This document shows, one piece after another, positions 1 through 7,035 of a stretch of DNA of 26,275 bases. The notes beneath the pieces are model-generated. The model saw nothing but the letters and a program-made list of their open reading frames with translations. It had not been told where the DNA came from and made no database searches. The stretch's first letter is position 1; every line of letters starts with the position of its first letter. Made by a program: the position numbers and the translations under genes. The stretch is from DASYDU01 sp036499445 (GTDB taxonomy: Bacteria > Planctomycetota > Planctomycetia > Pirellulales > Lacipirellulaceae). The stretch lies in the NCBI GenBank assembly GCA_036499445.1, contig DASYDU010000305.1:1-26275 (forward strand), read 5' to 3'.

Positions 1-13
1 TGGCCGGCCGCGA

Positions 14-43
14 TTGACGCTTTCGGCCGAAAATGGGTATAGT
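14..43 (+). promoter_or_regulatory. Sigma70-like promoter for the GT87 gene
   Basis: A -35 box TTGACG (14-19) and a -10 box TATAGT (38-43) are separated by 18 bp. Transcription would start near 50, giving a leader of about 45 nt that contains the hairpin at 71-88. The boxes fit the general housekeeping consensus well; activity is inferred. Confidence 0.5.
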
Positions 44-70
44 TCCGCCCTGTTTGCCCCGGCCCTCGGG

Positions 71-88
71 CTTCCGTTTTGACGGAAG
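71..88 (+). promoter_or_regulatory. Hairpin covering the Shine-Dalgarno of the GT87 gene
   Basis: CTTCCGT (71-77) pairs perfectly with ACGGAAG (82-88) across a TTTG loop. The 3' arm contains the GGAAG that lies six bases before the ATG at 95, so the folded form would hide the ribosome binding site. It could also be a chance inverted repeat. Confidence 0.4.
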
Positions 89-94
89 TCTTTC

Positions 95-1579
95 ATGAAC
101 GGCAGCCATTTCACGTGTTCCGCACGTCCGGTCTCCGGATGGCGGGGCGTCGTTAAAACAAGTTGGGGCCAGATCGATCTTTTGCGCTGGTCCATGGTCG
201 TGCTCGTGATGGCGCTGGTGGTCTGGGGCCTTGCGGATGTGCGGCGGCGCGGCCGCGTCGATTCGCAGCATCCAGAGGCCCACAAGACTGATCTCACTGT
301 ATACACGATTGCCGGCGAAACGATGTTCTATGGCGGCGACCCGTATGCGGTCGCCAACTCGCGCGGCTGGAAATATATCTATCCTCCGCTGTTTGCGCTT
401 TTGATCGCACCACTCGCTCAGTTTGATTCGCAGATTCAGGTCATGGTGTGGTTCGCGATCAGCGTGCTCTTGGGGTGGGGCGCTTTGCGCGAATGTGTGA
501 GGATCGCCGGAGCCGTCTTGCCCGGCGAACCGCGGCGCGGGCCCTTCGGTCCGATACCAACATGGATCGGCGCGGCGGCGGTGACGGCTGCCGCGGTGCC
601 GGCGCTCAATTGTCTGCAACGCGGACAAACGGGCATCGCGGTGTTGTATTTCTTGTTGCTCGGATTTCGTCTGCTTGTCGAGAGCCGAACTGCGGTCCAA
701 ACATTTCTCGCAGGCACGATGCTGGCGCTCCCCGTGGTGCTTAAAGCGACGCCGCTCTTGCCGGTGGCATTCGTGCTCGCGCAGTTGGCGGCCGCGGCCT
801 GGTTTTCGCCAGGGCGGGCGTCGAGGTTGCTGCGACCGGCGACCAGCATCGTCGGCGCCGGGTTTGGCTTGGCCATGTTTCTCTTTTTCATTCCGGCGCT
901 GCTCATAGGCTGGGGGGCGAATCTGCAACACCTGGGCACTTGGTGGAATACCGTGGCGATGCAAGAGGAACTGGCACTTCACGAAGACTACGCGGGTGAC
1001 AACACGACAGAAAGAAATCAAAGTCTGACGAACGCAGTCCACCGCTTTGGAAATTGGGCGGCCGGCGAGCCACAACCGCTCTCTGGCACCTGGCCAATTC
1101 TGATTCCGGCGACGGGCGCCGAGCTGCCGATGGATGCGCCACTGGTGAAGTTCTTGTTACTGGCGGTCCGCGGCGGCGTCGGCTGTTTGCTGCTGGCGGT
1201 CGGCTACCGCACGGCCCGCGCCGGCGATCCGCTCGGGCAGACCGTCGGATTCAGTTTGGCATACTTGGCGACGCTGATCGTGTGCCAGATCGCCCGCGGA
1301 CATTACTTCGTGATCTGGCTGCCCACGGTGATGTTCACGAGCGCGTGGCTAGTCCAGCAGGGCCGGCCGCGGTCGGCGGCGTGGCATGCGATCGTGCCGG
1401 CCGCGCTGGTAATCATTCACTATCTGTTTCTCAGACAGGCGGGTGCCGTGGGACTGCTTGGGCTGGGCACGGCGGCGTGGTACACGTCGGCGTGCCTGGC
1501 CGTGCTGCGAATGAAACCGGCCGCCGAAGTCGTGACCACGCCGATTCGTCTCCCGTTCGCCGTGCGACAGGCGGCCTGA
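95..1579 (+). CDS. GT87 (DUF2029)-like integral membrane glycosyltransferase
   Basis: This 494-residue protein is very hydrophobic, with roughly ten to eleven membrane spans; the first is at about residues 30-48. After it comes an acidic loop (TDLTVY, then GGDPYAV) followed by YIYPPLFALL, the pattern typical of the GT87/DUF2029 family. Known members are GT-C fold enzymes that transfer mannose or related sugars from a polyprenyl-phosphate donor at the outer face of the membrane. The donor and acceptor here cannot be read from the sequence. The ATG at 95 has GGAAG at 84-88 and a promoter further upstream. A later start just before the first span is possible. It stands alone, with no downstream partner on the same strand for 800 bases. 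Confidence 0.8.
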   Translation: MNGSHFTCSARPVSGWRGVVKTSWGQIDLLRWSMVVLVMALVVWGLADVRRRGRVDSQHPEAHKTDLTVYTIAGETMFYGGDPYAVANSRGWKYIYPPLFALLIAPLAQFDSQIQVMVWFAISVLLGWGALRECVRIAGAVLPGEPRRGPFGPIPTWIGAAAVTAAAVPALNCLQRGQTGIAVLYFLLLGFRLLVESRTAVQTFLAGTMLALPVVLKATPLLPVAFVLAQLAAAAWFSPGRASRLLRPATSIVGAGFGLAMFLFFIPALLIGWGANLQHLGTWWNTVAMQEELALHEDYAGDNTTERNQSLTNAVHRFGNWAAGEPQPLSGTWPILIPATGAELPMDAPLVKFLLLAVRGGVGCLLLAVGYRTARAGDPLGQTVGFSLAYLATLIVCQIARGHYFVIWLPTVMFTSAWLVQQGRPRSAAWHAIVPAALVIIHYLFLRQAGAVGLLGLGTAAWYTSACLAVLRMKPAAEVVTTPIRLPFAVRQAA

Positions 1580-1845
1580 CCGTAACGCCGGCCGGAGGCG
1601 TTCTGCATCGTGGGCGCGCCCGTCGCCGGATACAAAAGTACGCCAGACAAGAGGATTATTGAGTTTTGTCGGCGCGCGTCGGCGATCGACATTTTCGTAA
1701 CTCGTTTCACATCCAAGGCTTAACCAGGGCTATTCGTTCTGCCCGGCGATAGGGGTCCCACTTTTTGCGTGCAAAAGTCTTAGTTTTGCGCGCGACATGG
1801 CGGGAAAGTGCCGCGAATCGTGCACTCCGGCGTTGCAGCATGGCG

Positions 1846-1864
1846 CAAAACTCGGGGAGTTTTG
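1846..1864. terminator. Hairpin, 8-bp perfect stem, possible terminator
   Basis: CAAAACTC (1846-1853) pairs with GAGTTTTG (1857-1864) around a GGG loop. The four T residues of the 3' arm are inside the stem and no further T tract follows, so termination is uncertain. It lies 267 bases after the GT87 stop. Confidence 0.3.
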
Positions 1865-2019
1865 TCCGCAGCGGCGCGAAGTGACGCTTTGCTAAGGAAT
1901 CAATTGTCAAGGAACGAATGGACGTCTGTTACGCGGAGGATGAGCGCGGCCGCTCGCCACCGTTCGGGGCGAGCAGTGTGCAAGCGTACATTTTGGTGTG
2001 ATCTTAGGATAGCGAGTTG

Positions 2020-2039
2020 GCCGGAAGTTTCAATCCGGC
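2020..2039. repeat. Inverted repeat with 6-bp stem
   Basis: GCCGGA (2020-2025) and TCCGGC (2034-2039) flank an 8-base loop. There is no T tract after it. Its role is unknown; it may be a structured leader or chance. Confidence 0.25.
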
Positions 2040-2415
2040 AGATTTGGCCATTTGAAAAGTGGCGAGCGGTGAGGACCGAGGATCGAACTGGCCTGAGTGG
2101 GAATAGAAGTCGATGGCAAGCCGGAGGAATCACGCAGAGAGACGCCGAGCGTGTAACACGTGCGGAGTAAAGCAGTGAGCCGGCGGCGAAGTTATGTTTG
2201 AGATCCGTTTGCAACCACCGCGCGCGGCAATGCCGCTGTTACCCAAACCAACAGGCTTCACTATGTGTTGGCTTGATTGTGTACTTTGCAGTCGAACGCC
2301 TTCCACGATTTGAACAGACACGTCTACGTCAATTTGCCGTCAATGTTAAGATTGGACTCATTGTTTGCGATTGGGCCATGCATTTTCGTAGCGTCGATCT
2401 CGTTGGAGGCAGTTT

Positions 2416-3297
2416 ATGAGTACGCGAATAATTAGCGTCCGCGGTCGGTTGAGCCTGGCATGTATGTTGCTGATTGCGGCGAGCGGTTGTGGAGGTGGGG
2501 GTACCAAACCAGCCACGCCTGTGAGAAACAGCAGCGAAACGAAAGTGGAGGTCGAATCGAAGCCAGCGGAATCGGGACCGCTGGTGACGGATCAGGAATC
2601 AGGCGGGCCGATTGGTGACCAACCACCCAAGGACGACGCCGGTGCGATTGAGATACCACTGGGTCAGATTTGGGCGCTCCATATGCCGGGCACGAAAAAC
2701 ATTATCGAACTGGACCCGGACGGGGACTACAACGGCCTTACGTCGCTTCCGGGCGACGAGCGGATTAAGCGCTGGAAGAACAGTCTTTTGCGACAAATTA
2801 GCGAAGCCCTGACGCCGGATGTTTCTCCAGATTGGCCCCGCGAGGGACAACAATCGGGGCCTGGGTTTGTGGTAGCTGGGAATGGGATTGTTTCGCTTCG
2901 AGAAGCGAATGCGGTGATGTTCGACAAAAAGAAGCCGCGCACCTCGTTCTCGGCAAGCACGGAAGTGACCGCGGTGTTCTTTTCGTACATGGGAGGTGGC
3001 CCGCTCCAAATAATGCACGTGACCCGGGATGGAAGCAACATTGTCGTCGCTTACCGTTTCATCATGCCGCTTAACAAGGGTCCAGTCCTTGACTTCGCAT
3101 TGATTCCACTTGGGCGGTTAATGCCTGGAAAATATCAGGTTGAGATTCGGCAGCTACCGATGGGACAAGAAATGCTTGATCGGACGTATGGGGCATACAA
3201 CGCTGACGAACGACAAAGATCGAGGGCAAAGGTATCCGGGCTTCGCTTTGTATGCCACTCGTTTTCATTCGACGTTACTAAAGAAAACAACGACTGA
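2416..3297 (+). CDS. Hypothetical lipoprotein
   Basis: The 293-residue product begins with a basic N-terminus and a hydrophobic stretch ending in AASGC, so Cys25 is the probable lipidated residue. After the Cys come glycines and a charged, Ser/Pro/Glu-rich linker to about residue 75, and then a folded domain of about 200 residues that I do not recognise. This points to an exported lipoprotein. The ATG at 2416 has GGAGG at 2404-2408. The secreted subtilase follows 50 bases downstream on the same strand, so the two may be co-transcribed. Both genes are more AT-rich than their neighbours, for instance in their use of AAT, ATT and GGA codons. No function is assigned. Confidence 0.8.
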   Translation: MSTRIISVRGRLSLACMLLIAASGCGGGGTKPATPVRNSSETKVEVESKPAESGPLVTDQESGGPIGDQPPKDDAGAIEIPLGQIWALHMPGTKNIIELDPDGDYNGLTSLPGDERIKRWKNSLLRQISEALTPDVSPDWPREGQQSGPGFVVAGNGIVSLREANAVMFDKKKPRTSFSASTEVTAVFFSYMGGGPLQIMHVTRDGSNIVVAYRFIMPLNKGPVLDFALIPLGRLMPGKYQVEIRQLPMGQEMLDRTYGAYNADERQRSRAKVSGLRFVCHSFSFDVTKENND

Positions 3298-3347
3298 ATT
3301 CGTCGAGGGATGTCAGGTTAGGTGTCTAAATCAAGAGGGAGCATGAA

Positions 3348-4577
3348 ATGTGGAGAATCTCGTGCATTAGCGCCGTTTGTTTCGTCTCGTCGTTATGTTC
3401 GGAATTCGTGACTGCGAGCCAAGACACCATTGGACCGAACGGAATTAACTCCGCCGGACTCGGGTTGGATGGTTCAGGTGTGGTCATTGGACAGGTCGAA
3501 GCGTTCCGCCCGGGAAAGCCAATGTTTGATGACATTGTGAATTGCTGCAATGCCGACGTGAAGCCGACAGGCGTTTTCTTTCGAGATCAACCAATGAGTG
3601 CCTCGAAAAATCAGGCCGTGGACGATGATCATGCCGAAGCCGTGGCAGGAGTAATGATCTCAACGAATACTGGGAGCATCGGTCCTGAGGGAACTGCGCC
3701 TAGAGGGGTAGCAATAGCAGCGAGTCTGAATTCGTCCGCATACGACGCGGTGCCAACCGACCAGGCGACCGCCGCAATTACCACTCAGGCACTTGCAAAC
3801 ATTCCGAATATGCGCGTGATTAATATGAGCTTCGGAATGGATTTTTCCGGGGGAATTAGCACACTGGATGGAAGCTCGCTTTTATCACAGTTCGTTGATT
3901 GGTCGGCGCAAAACTCAGTTAATGATGTGCTTTATGTTGTGGCCGGAAATGAAGCGTCACACGCTGGTCCGATTCCGACTGACAATTACAACGGCTTGAC
4001 AGTAGCAATGTCCGGTAAGGCAAGCGATGGCAAATTTCGACAGGTATCAACCGACAACGTCTATTCGCAGGATCCTTCCAATCGCCCGCTAACTGATCTG
4101 GTCGCTCCCGGCTTTCTATTGGACGTTGCGGGAGTAAATGGGACGTTTTTGAACGCCGTAAGCGATCCACCGAACATCGGGACAAGTTATGCCGCGCCAC
4201 ATGTGACCGGCACGATCGCGATTCTGGACCAGTATGCCGGCGCGCAAGGGCTTGCTGACGCGGTACACCATCAGGCGATGAAGGCGATACTGATGAATTC
4301 GGCAGATAAACTCGCAGGTGTGCTCGGCATGGATCGGGATGTACTCAACCCGGACGGCACGAAATGGCACGCCGCAATCGACTATCCTCTGGACGCAAAG
4401 ATGGGCGCCGGTGAACTGGACGCCAAACGTGCGGTTCAACAGCTTGGCGCGGGAGAATTTCACTTTAATCAGGCGTCTGTGCCAGCCGTGGGTTGGGACT
4501 ACAACGTCACGGACGGTGAGTCGCAGGTGTGGAGGACCCATTGGGGTCTTTTGGCGCGGTCAGAAGGTATGTTTTAG
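3348..4577 (+). pseudogene. Secreted subtilase (S8), N-terminal part of a frameshifted gene
   Basis: These 409 residues hold a signal peptide (about 1-24, ending TAS) and a subtilisin-like domain. The catalytic His is H95 in DDDHAEAVAGVM, the oxyanion Asn is N201 in VVAGNE, and the nucleophile is S280 in GTSYAAPHVTG. At the place of the usual catalytic Asp there is E51, in the sequence VVIGQVEAFRPGKP. The reading frame stops at 4577 soon after the catalytic domain, while the expected continuation (a beta-rich domain, dockerin repeats and a sorting tail) is open in the -1 frame from 4529 to 5197. The frame change falls between 4527 and 4575. AGGGAG at 3336-3341 supports the ATG at 3348. A sequencing error or a true mutation could explain the split; the catalytic part may still be made. 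Confidence 0.8.
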
Positions 4578-5197
4578 GGACGCCGCTGGGAACAAATCAA
4601 TATGTGTCAATGACTCTTTGCTGGGACAGGCACCTGTTTCTGGATAACGATGTGAATGGGACCGGGCGCTTCGACAACACGCAGGATACTTTTTCAGACG
4701 TGTCAATCGTACCGGACCTCAATTTGTATTTGATGCCGATTGGAGCGACGATGTTGACTCAGGCGATTTTGAAGTCTGTAACCGGCAATTCAACGGTTGA
4801 ACATATTTTTAGCCAAGTTCCGCAAGCGGGTAGTTACGAGATTTGGGTGACCCAAGCGAGCGGTGGCGATTCAGACGTGGAAAACTACTCGCTTGCATGG
4901 TGGACGCTGCCGATCGTGACGCACGCGTCGATCGGTGATTATGATGGTAATGGAATTGTCAACGCGGCGGACTACATGGTTTGGAAGAATGCGTTTCGTA
5001 CAGTCAACAGCGCGGTGGATGGGAACGGCGATGGGGTGGTGAATGCGGCCGACTACACGATCTGGCGCGATCATCTTGGGCAGACGGTTCCCGGAAGTGG
5101 CAGCGCGGCGGCCGTGTCTGAGCCATGGTCTGTTTGCTTGCTGCTGGTCGGCGCAGTGCTTTGCGCTTGCCGATCACGACAAAGGGCTGGCGAATAG
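4529..5197 (+). pseudogene. C-terminal part of the subtilase gene: dockerin-like repeats and PEP-CTERM-like tail
   Basis: This frame continues the subtilase. Residues 13-130 read as a beta-rich pre-peptidase C-terminal-like domain (YVLGTPL, QYVSMTLCWDR, GSYEIWVTQA, NYSLAWW). Residues 137-184 contain two dockerin-type calcium repeats (DYDGNGIVNAADYMVWKNAF and DGNGDGVVNAADYTIWRDHL). Residues 197-218 are SEPW, a hydrophobic span and RSRQR, which is the architecture of a PEP-CTERM sorting signal. A separate gene is unlikely: there is no signal peptide and no good Shine-Dalgarno before the GTG at 4529. CAGGTGTGG at 4524-4532 has a tandem TG; removing one TG would join the two frames as QVEDPLGSFG. 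Confidence 0.75.
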
Positions 5198-5221
5198 TCG
5201 CAGACAGGGTGAAAGCGGATC

Positions 5222-5236
5222 GGGCTCGGAGAGCCC
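5222..5236. terminator. Hairpin between convergent genes, possible terminator or repeat element
   Basis: GGGCTC (5222-5227) pairs perfectly with GAGCCC (5231-5236) around GGA. It sits between the convergent subtilase and the 5353-6867 gene. No T tract follows on either strand. The flanks (TCCTACAGG) resemble a short interspersed palindrome that I associate with planctomycete intergenic regions; that is recollection, not a search. Confidence 0.35.
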
Positions 5237-5352
5237 TCCTACAGGCAAGCCAACAGTGGTACCTGGGCGTTAAAGGGTCAGGTCGATGTTTTCGGCCACG
5301 GCCAACCCGCGGAGCAAACGCATGTGAGCCGAAAAATGGACCAGACCTCGGC

Positions 5353-6867
5353 TCAGGCGGCGATGCCGGTGGCTTTGTGGAACGACTCGGTCGAGCGGCG
5401 GACGACGAGATGGTAGCGGTGGCGGGCGTCGGCGTAGCTCCAGCCGAGGAAGAGATTCGCGCCGAGTGAGCCGGCCAGCGTGACGCTCGCGATCAAGAGG
5501 GGAACCCAAGGGTGCTCGTCCTGGTTCGGGGGCTGCTGTCCCGGCATTCCGTTTTGGCTGCCGAAGCCGAGCGTCGACATGTTGTTGCCCTGCTGACCGA
5601 GGACCGGTTGGCCGGCGACGTTCTGGCCGATCGTTGACTGGCCGAGACCTGGTTGACTGAGGCTGGGTTGACTGAGGCTGGGCTGGTTGAGGCTGGGCTG
5701 TCCCAGGTTGGGCTGATTTGAAAAGTTGCTGAAGCTGGTCGCTGGTTGGCCGATGCCGCCGGGCTGATTGTTGAAGTTCGCTTGAGGCGCGCTCGCGGAC
5801 GAAGCGGTTGATTGCGTGGGAAGGTCGGCCCAGATATTCGCTCCGGTCTGGGACTGTGCGCCCGGTTGATTGTAGCGGTCGCCGAGAACGGTGGTCGGTG
5901 AGCCGTTGCGGGCCGTGCTGCTGTTCGAAGGCGTGGCCGGGGCGGATCGATTCCAGGGATCGGCTTCGGTCGCGAAGTTGCCGGTTGGTTGCCGTGGAAC
6001 TTCGGGCCCGACGCGCGGCAGCGTGGACGACGAATTGACGTTGCTGCTACCCAATGTGGTGTCGCTTGTTCGGCCAATCGTGGCCTGGTTTGGCGTGGTG
6101 TTGCCCCAGCCGGAGGACCAATCGGGCGACTTGGCGGCGGATTGTGTGGTGGCGGCCGATCCAAGACCGTTTTGTCTGGAGGCGCCGTTTGGATCGATGA
6201 GCAAGCTGTGGGATGAGTCGCGCTGCCCGCTCCCGCTATTGAACACGGAGCCGGCGGAATTGTTGGGTGGCGCGGAGCTTGGGAAGCTTGGACCTGTGGT
6301 TGCGGTCGATGAAAGACTCCCCGTCGCTGAGTTGCTCAAGGGCAACAGCGGCGGGGTAAGCAACGTCGGGGGCGCCATTTCGGTATGGATGCTGGTCCAC
6401 CCGGAAGTGTTTGAGGGCCGCGTCGTTGCCAAGCTGGATGGGGCGGCGCTGGTGGGGGCGACGCCTGCCGCGGAGGATAGCGGCGGCGGTGCGGGCCAGG
6501 TCGTGGCGGATGGCGTTTGTGACTGGCTGCCGAGGCCGGTTGCACTTTGAAATTGTTGATTGGCCTGCTTGATGCCTGATTCGATGCCATCGCGGAGCGT
6601 GCCGGCGGTGCCGACGACGGCACTTTGCGCGCGGTCGAGTGGCGACGTGGCTTGGGTTGCGGCCGGGGCGCCGCTGCCGACGGTGGCCCCGAATTGGTTT
6701 GCTTGCCGGCTATTGTTGTTGCCGCCGAGCTGATAGCGCTCGTTGGCCCAGGGGTCGTCGCTGGCTAGTTGGGCCGGATGAGGGACAGGCGATTCCGCCT
6801 TCGTCCTTTGCGAGCCGAACAGTAACGCCAAACTTGCCACGACAAGAGCTATCGACGCACAGCGCAT
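5353..6867 (-). CDS. Exported Ser/Thr/Asn/Gln-rich protein with C-terminal membrane anchor
   Basis: Starting at the ATG at 6867 the product has 504 residues. GAGGA lies about ten bases upstream of this ATG, and the N-terminus (MRCASIALVVASLALLFGS, ending KAES) is a signal peptide. The open frame extends further upstream but the extension looks non-coding. The body is low-complexity, rich in Ser, Thr, Asn, Gln, Pro and Gly, with tandem QPSL/QPGL units late in the chain. Residues about 452-477 form a membrane span, followed by a short basic tail (RHRYHLVVRRSTESFHKATG). The layout suggests a long periplasmic or surface domain anchored at its C-terminus. I do not recognise a family. The AI-2E permease gene is upstream on the same strand. 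Confidence 0.7.
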   Translation of the reverse strand: MRCASIALVVASLALLFGSQRTKAESPVPHPAQLASDDPWANERYQLGGNNNSRQANQFGATVGSGAPAATQATSPLDRAQSAVVGTAGTLRDGIESGIKQANQQFQSATGLGSQSQTPSATTWPAPPPLSSAAGVAPTSAAPSSLATTRPSNTSGWTSIHTEMAPPTLLTPPLLPLSNSATGSLSSTATTGPSFPSSAPPNNSAGSVFNSGSGQRDSSHSLLIDPNGASRQNGLGSAATTQSAAKSPDWSSGWGNTTPNQATIGRTSDTTLGSSNVNSSSTLPRVGPEVPRQPTGNFATEADPWNRSAPATPSNSSTARNGSPTTVLGDRYNQPGAQSQTGANIWADLPTQSTASSASAPQANFNNQPGGIGQPATSFSNFSNQPNLGQPSLNQPSLSQPSLSQPGLGQSTIGQNVAGQPVLGQQGNNMSTLGFGSQNGMPGQQPPNQDEHPWVPLLIASVTLAGSLGANLFLGWSYADARHRYHLVVRRSTESFHKATGIAA

Positions 6868-6996
6868 GGCCACGATCCTCTTTATGGAGCCAATGAATGC
6901 AGAGAGCAACCGCGCAGTGGTTCGCGGCCGCCGGCATTCTAAGCCAAACTGGCGAAGAGAGCCTAGACAAGTCGGAGATTCGGCGTCGGAGACGCT

Positions 6997-7032
6997 TCCC
7001 ACAAGTGGGACGGGACGATTTTGTACCGTCCC
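6997..7032 (-). terminator. Overlapping hairpins just after the AI-2E permease stop
   Basis: GGGACGG (7007-7013) pairs with CCGTCCC (7026-7032), ending four bases before the permease stop codon at 7036-7038. A second palindrome, TCCCAC-AA-GTGGGA (6997-7010), shares bases with the first, so only one can form at a time. There is no clear U tract on the minus strand. It is a likely transcript-end or processing structure. Confidence 0.4.
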
Positions 7033-7035
7033 CCC

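Larger units (their letters stand above)
1580..2415. other. Gene-free region with several inverted repeats
   Basis: No convincing gene is present in these 836 bases; the open frames are short, arginine- and cysteine-rich, and lack good start signals. What it holds are inverted repeats: GGGCGCGCCC (1612-1621), TTTTGC-GT-GCAAAA (1763-1776), an 8-bp stem at 1846-1864, a 6-bp stem at 2020-2039 and CGTGT-A-ACACG (2150-2160). The decamer GAGTTTTGTC occurs twice (1661-1670 and 1857-1866). GC content falls toward the 3' end, where the AT-richer lipoprotein/protease pair begins. Confidence 0.6.

Noticed and set aside
1707..1910. 67-codon minus-strand frame, basic protein
   Set aside because: No start signal, no neighbour on the same strand and no family pattern.
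1808..2170. Open frame of 120 codons on the plus strand in the gene-free region
   Set aside because: Rich in Arg, Ser and Trp with no recognisable motif, no Shine-Dalgarno, and composition like a random GC-rich frame.
2198..2419. 73-codon frame whose stop overlaps the lipoprotein ATG (ATGA)
   Set aside because: It starts at TTG without Shine-Dalgarno and is Cys/Arg-rich; the overlap is probably chance, and GGAGG at 2404 serves the lipoprotein.
4560..4580. Programmed -1 frameshift site in the subtilase
   Set aside because: In frame the sequence is ATG TTT TAG; the heptamer G TTT TAG does not fit X XXY YYZ, and no clear downstream stem was seen. A mutation or assembly error is simpler.
4940..5090. 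Near-identical direct repeats that could be mistaken for a CRISPR or tandem DNA repeat
   Set aside because: They are the two dockerin-type calcium loops encoded in the protein; there are no spacers.
5891..6550. 219-codon plus-strand frame opposite the low-complexity exported protein
   Set aside because: The minus frame has a Shine-Dalgarno, a signal peptide and a membrane anchor; the plus frame has none of these and reads as its shadow.
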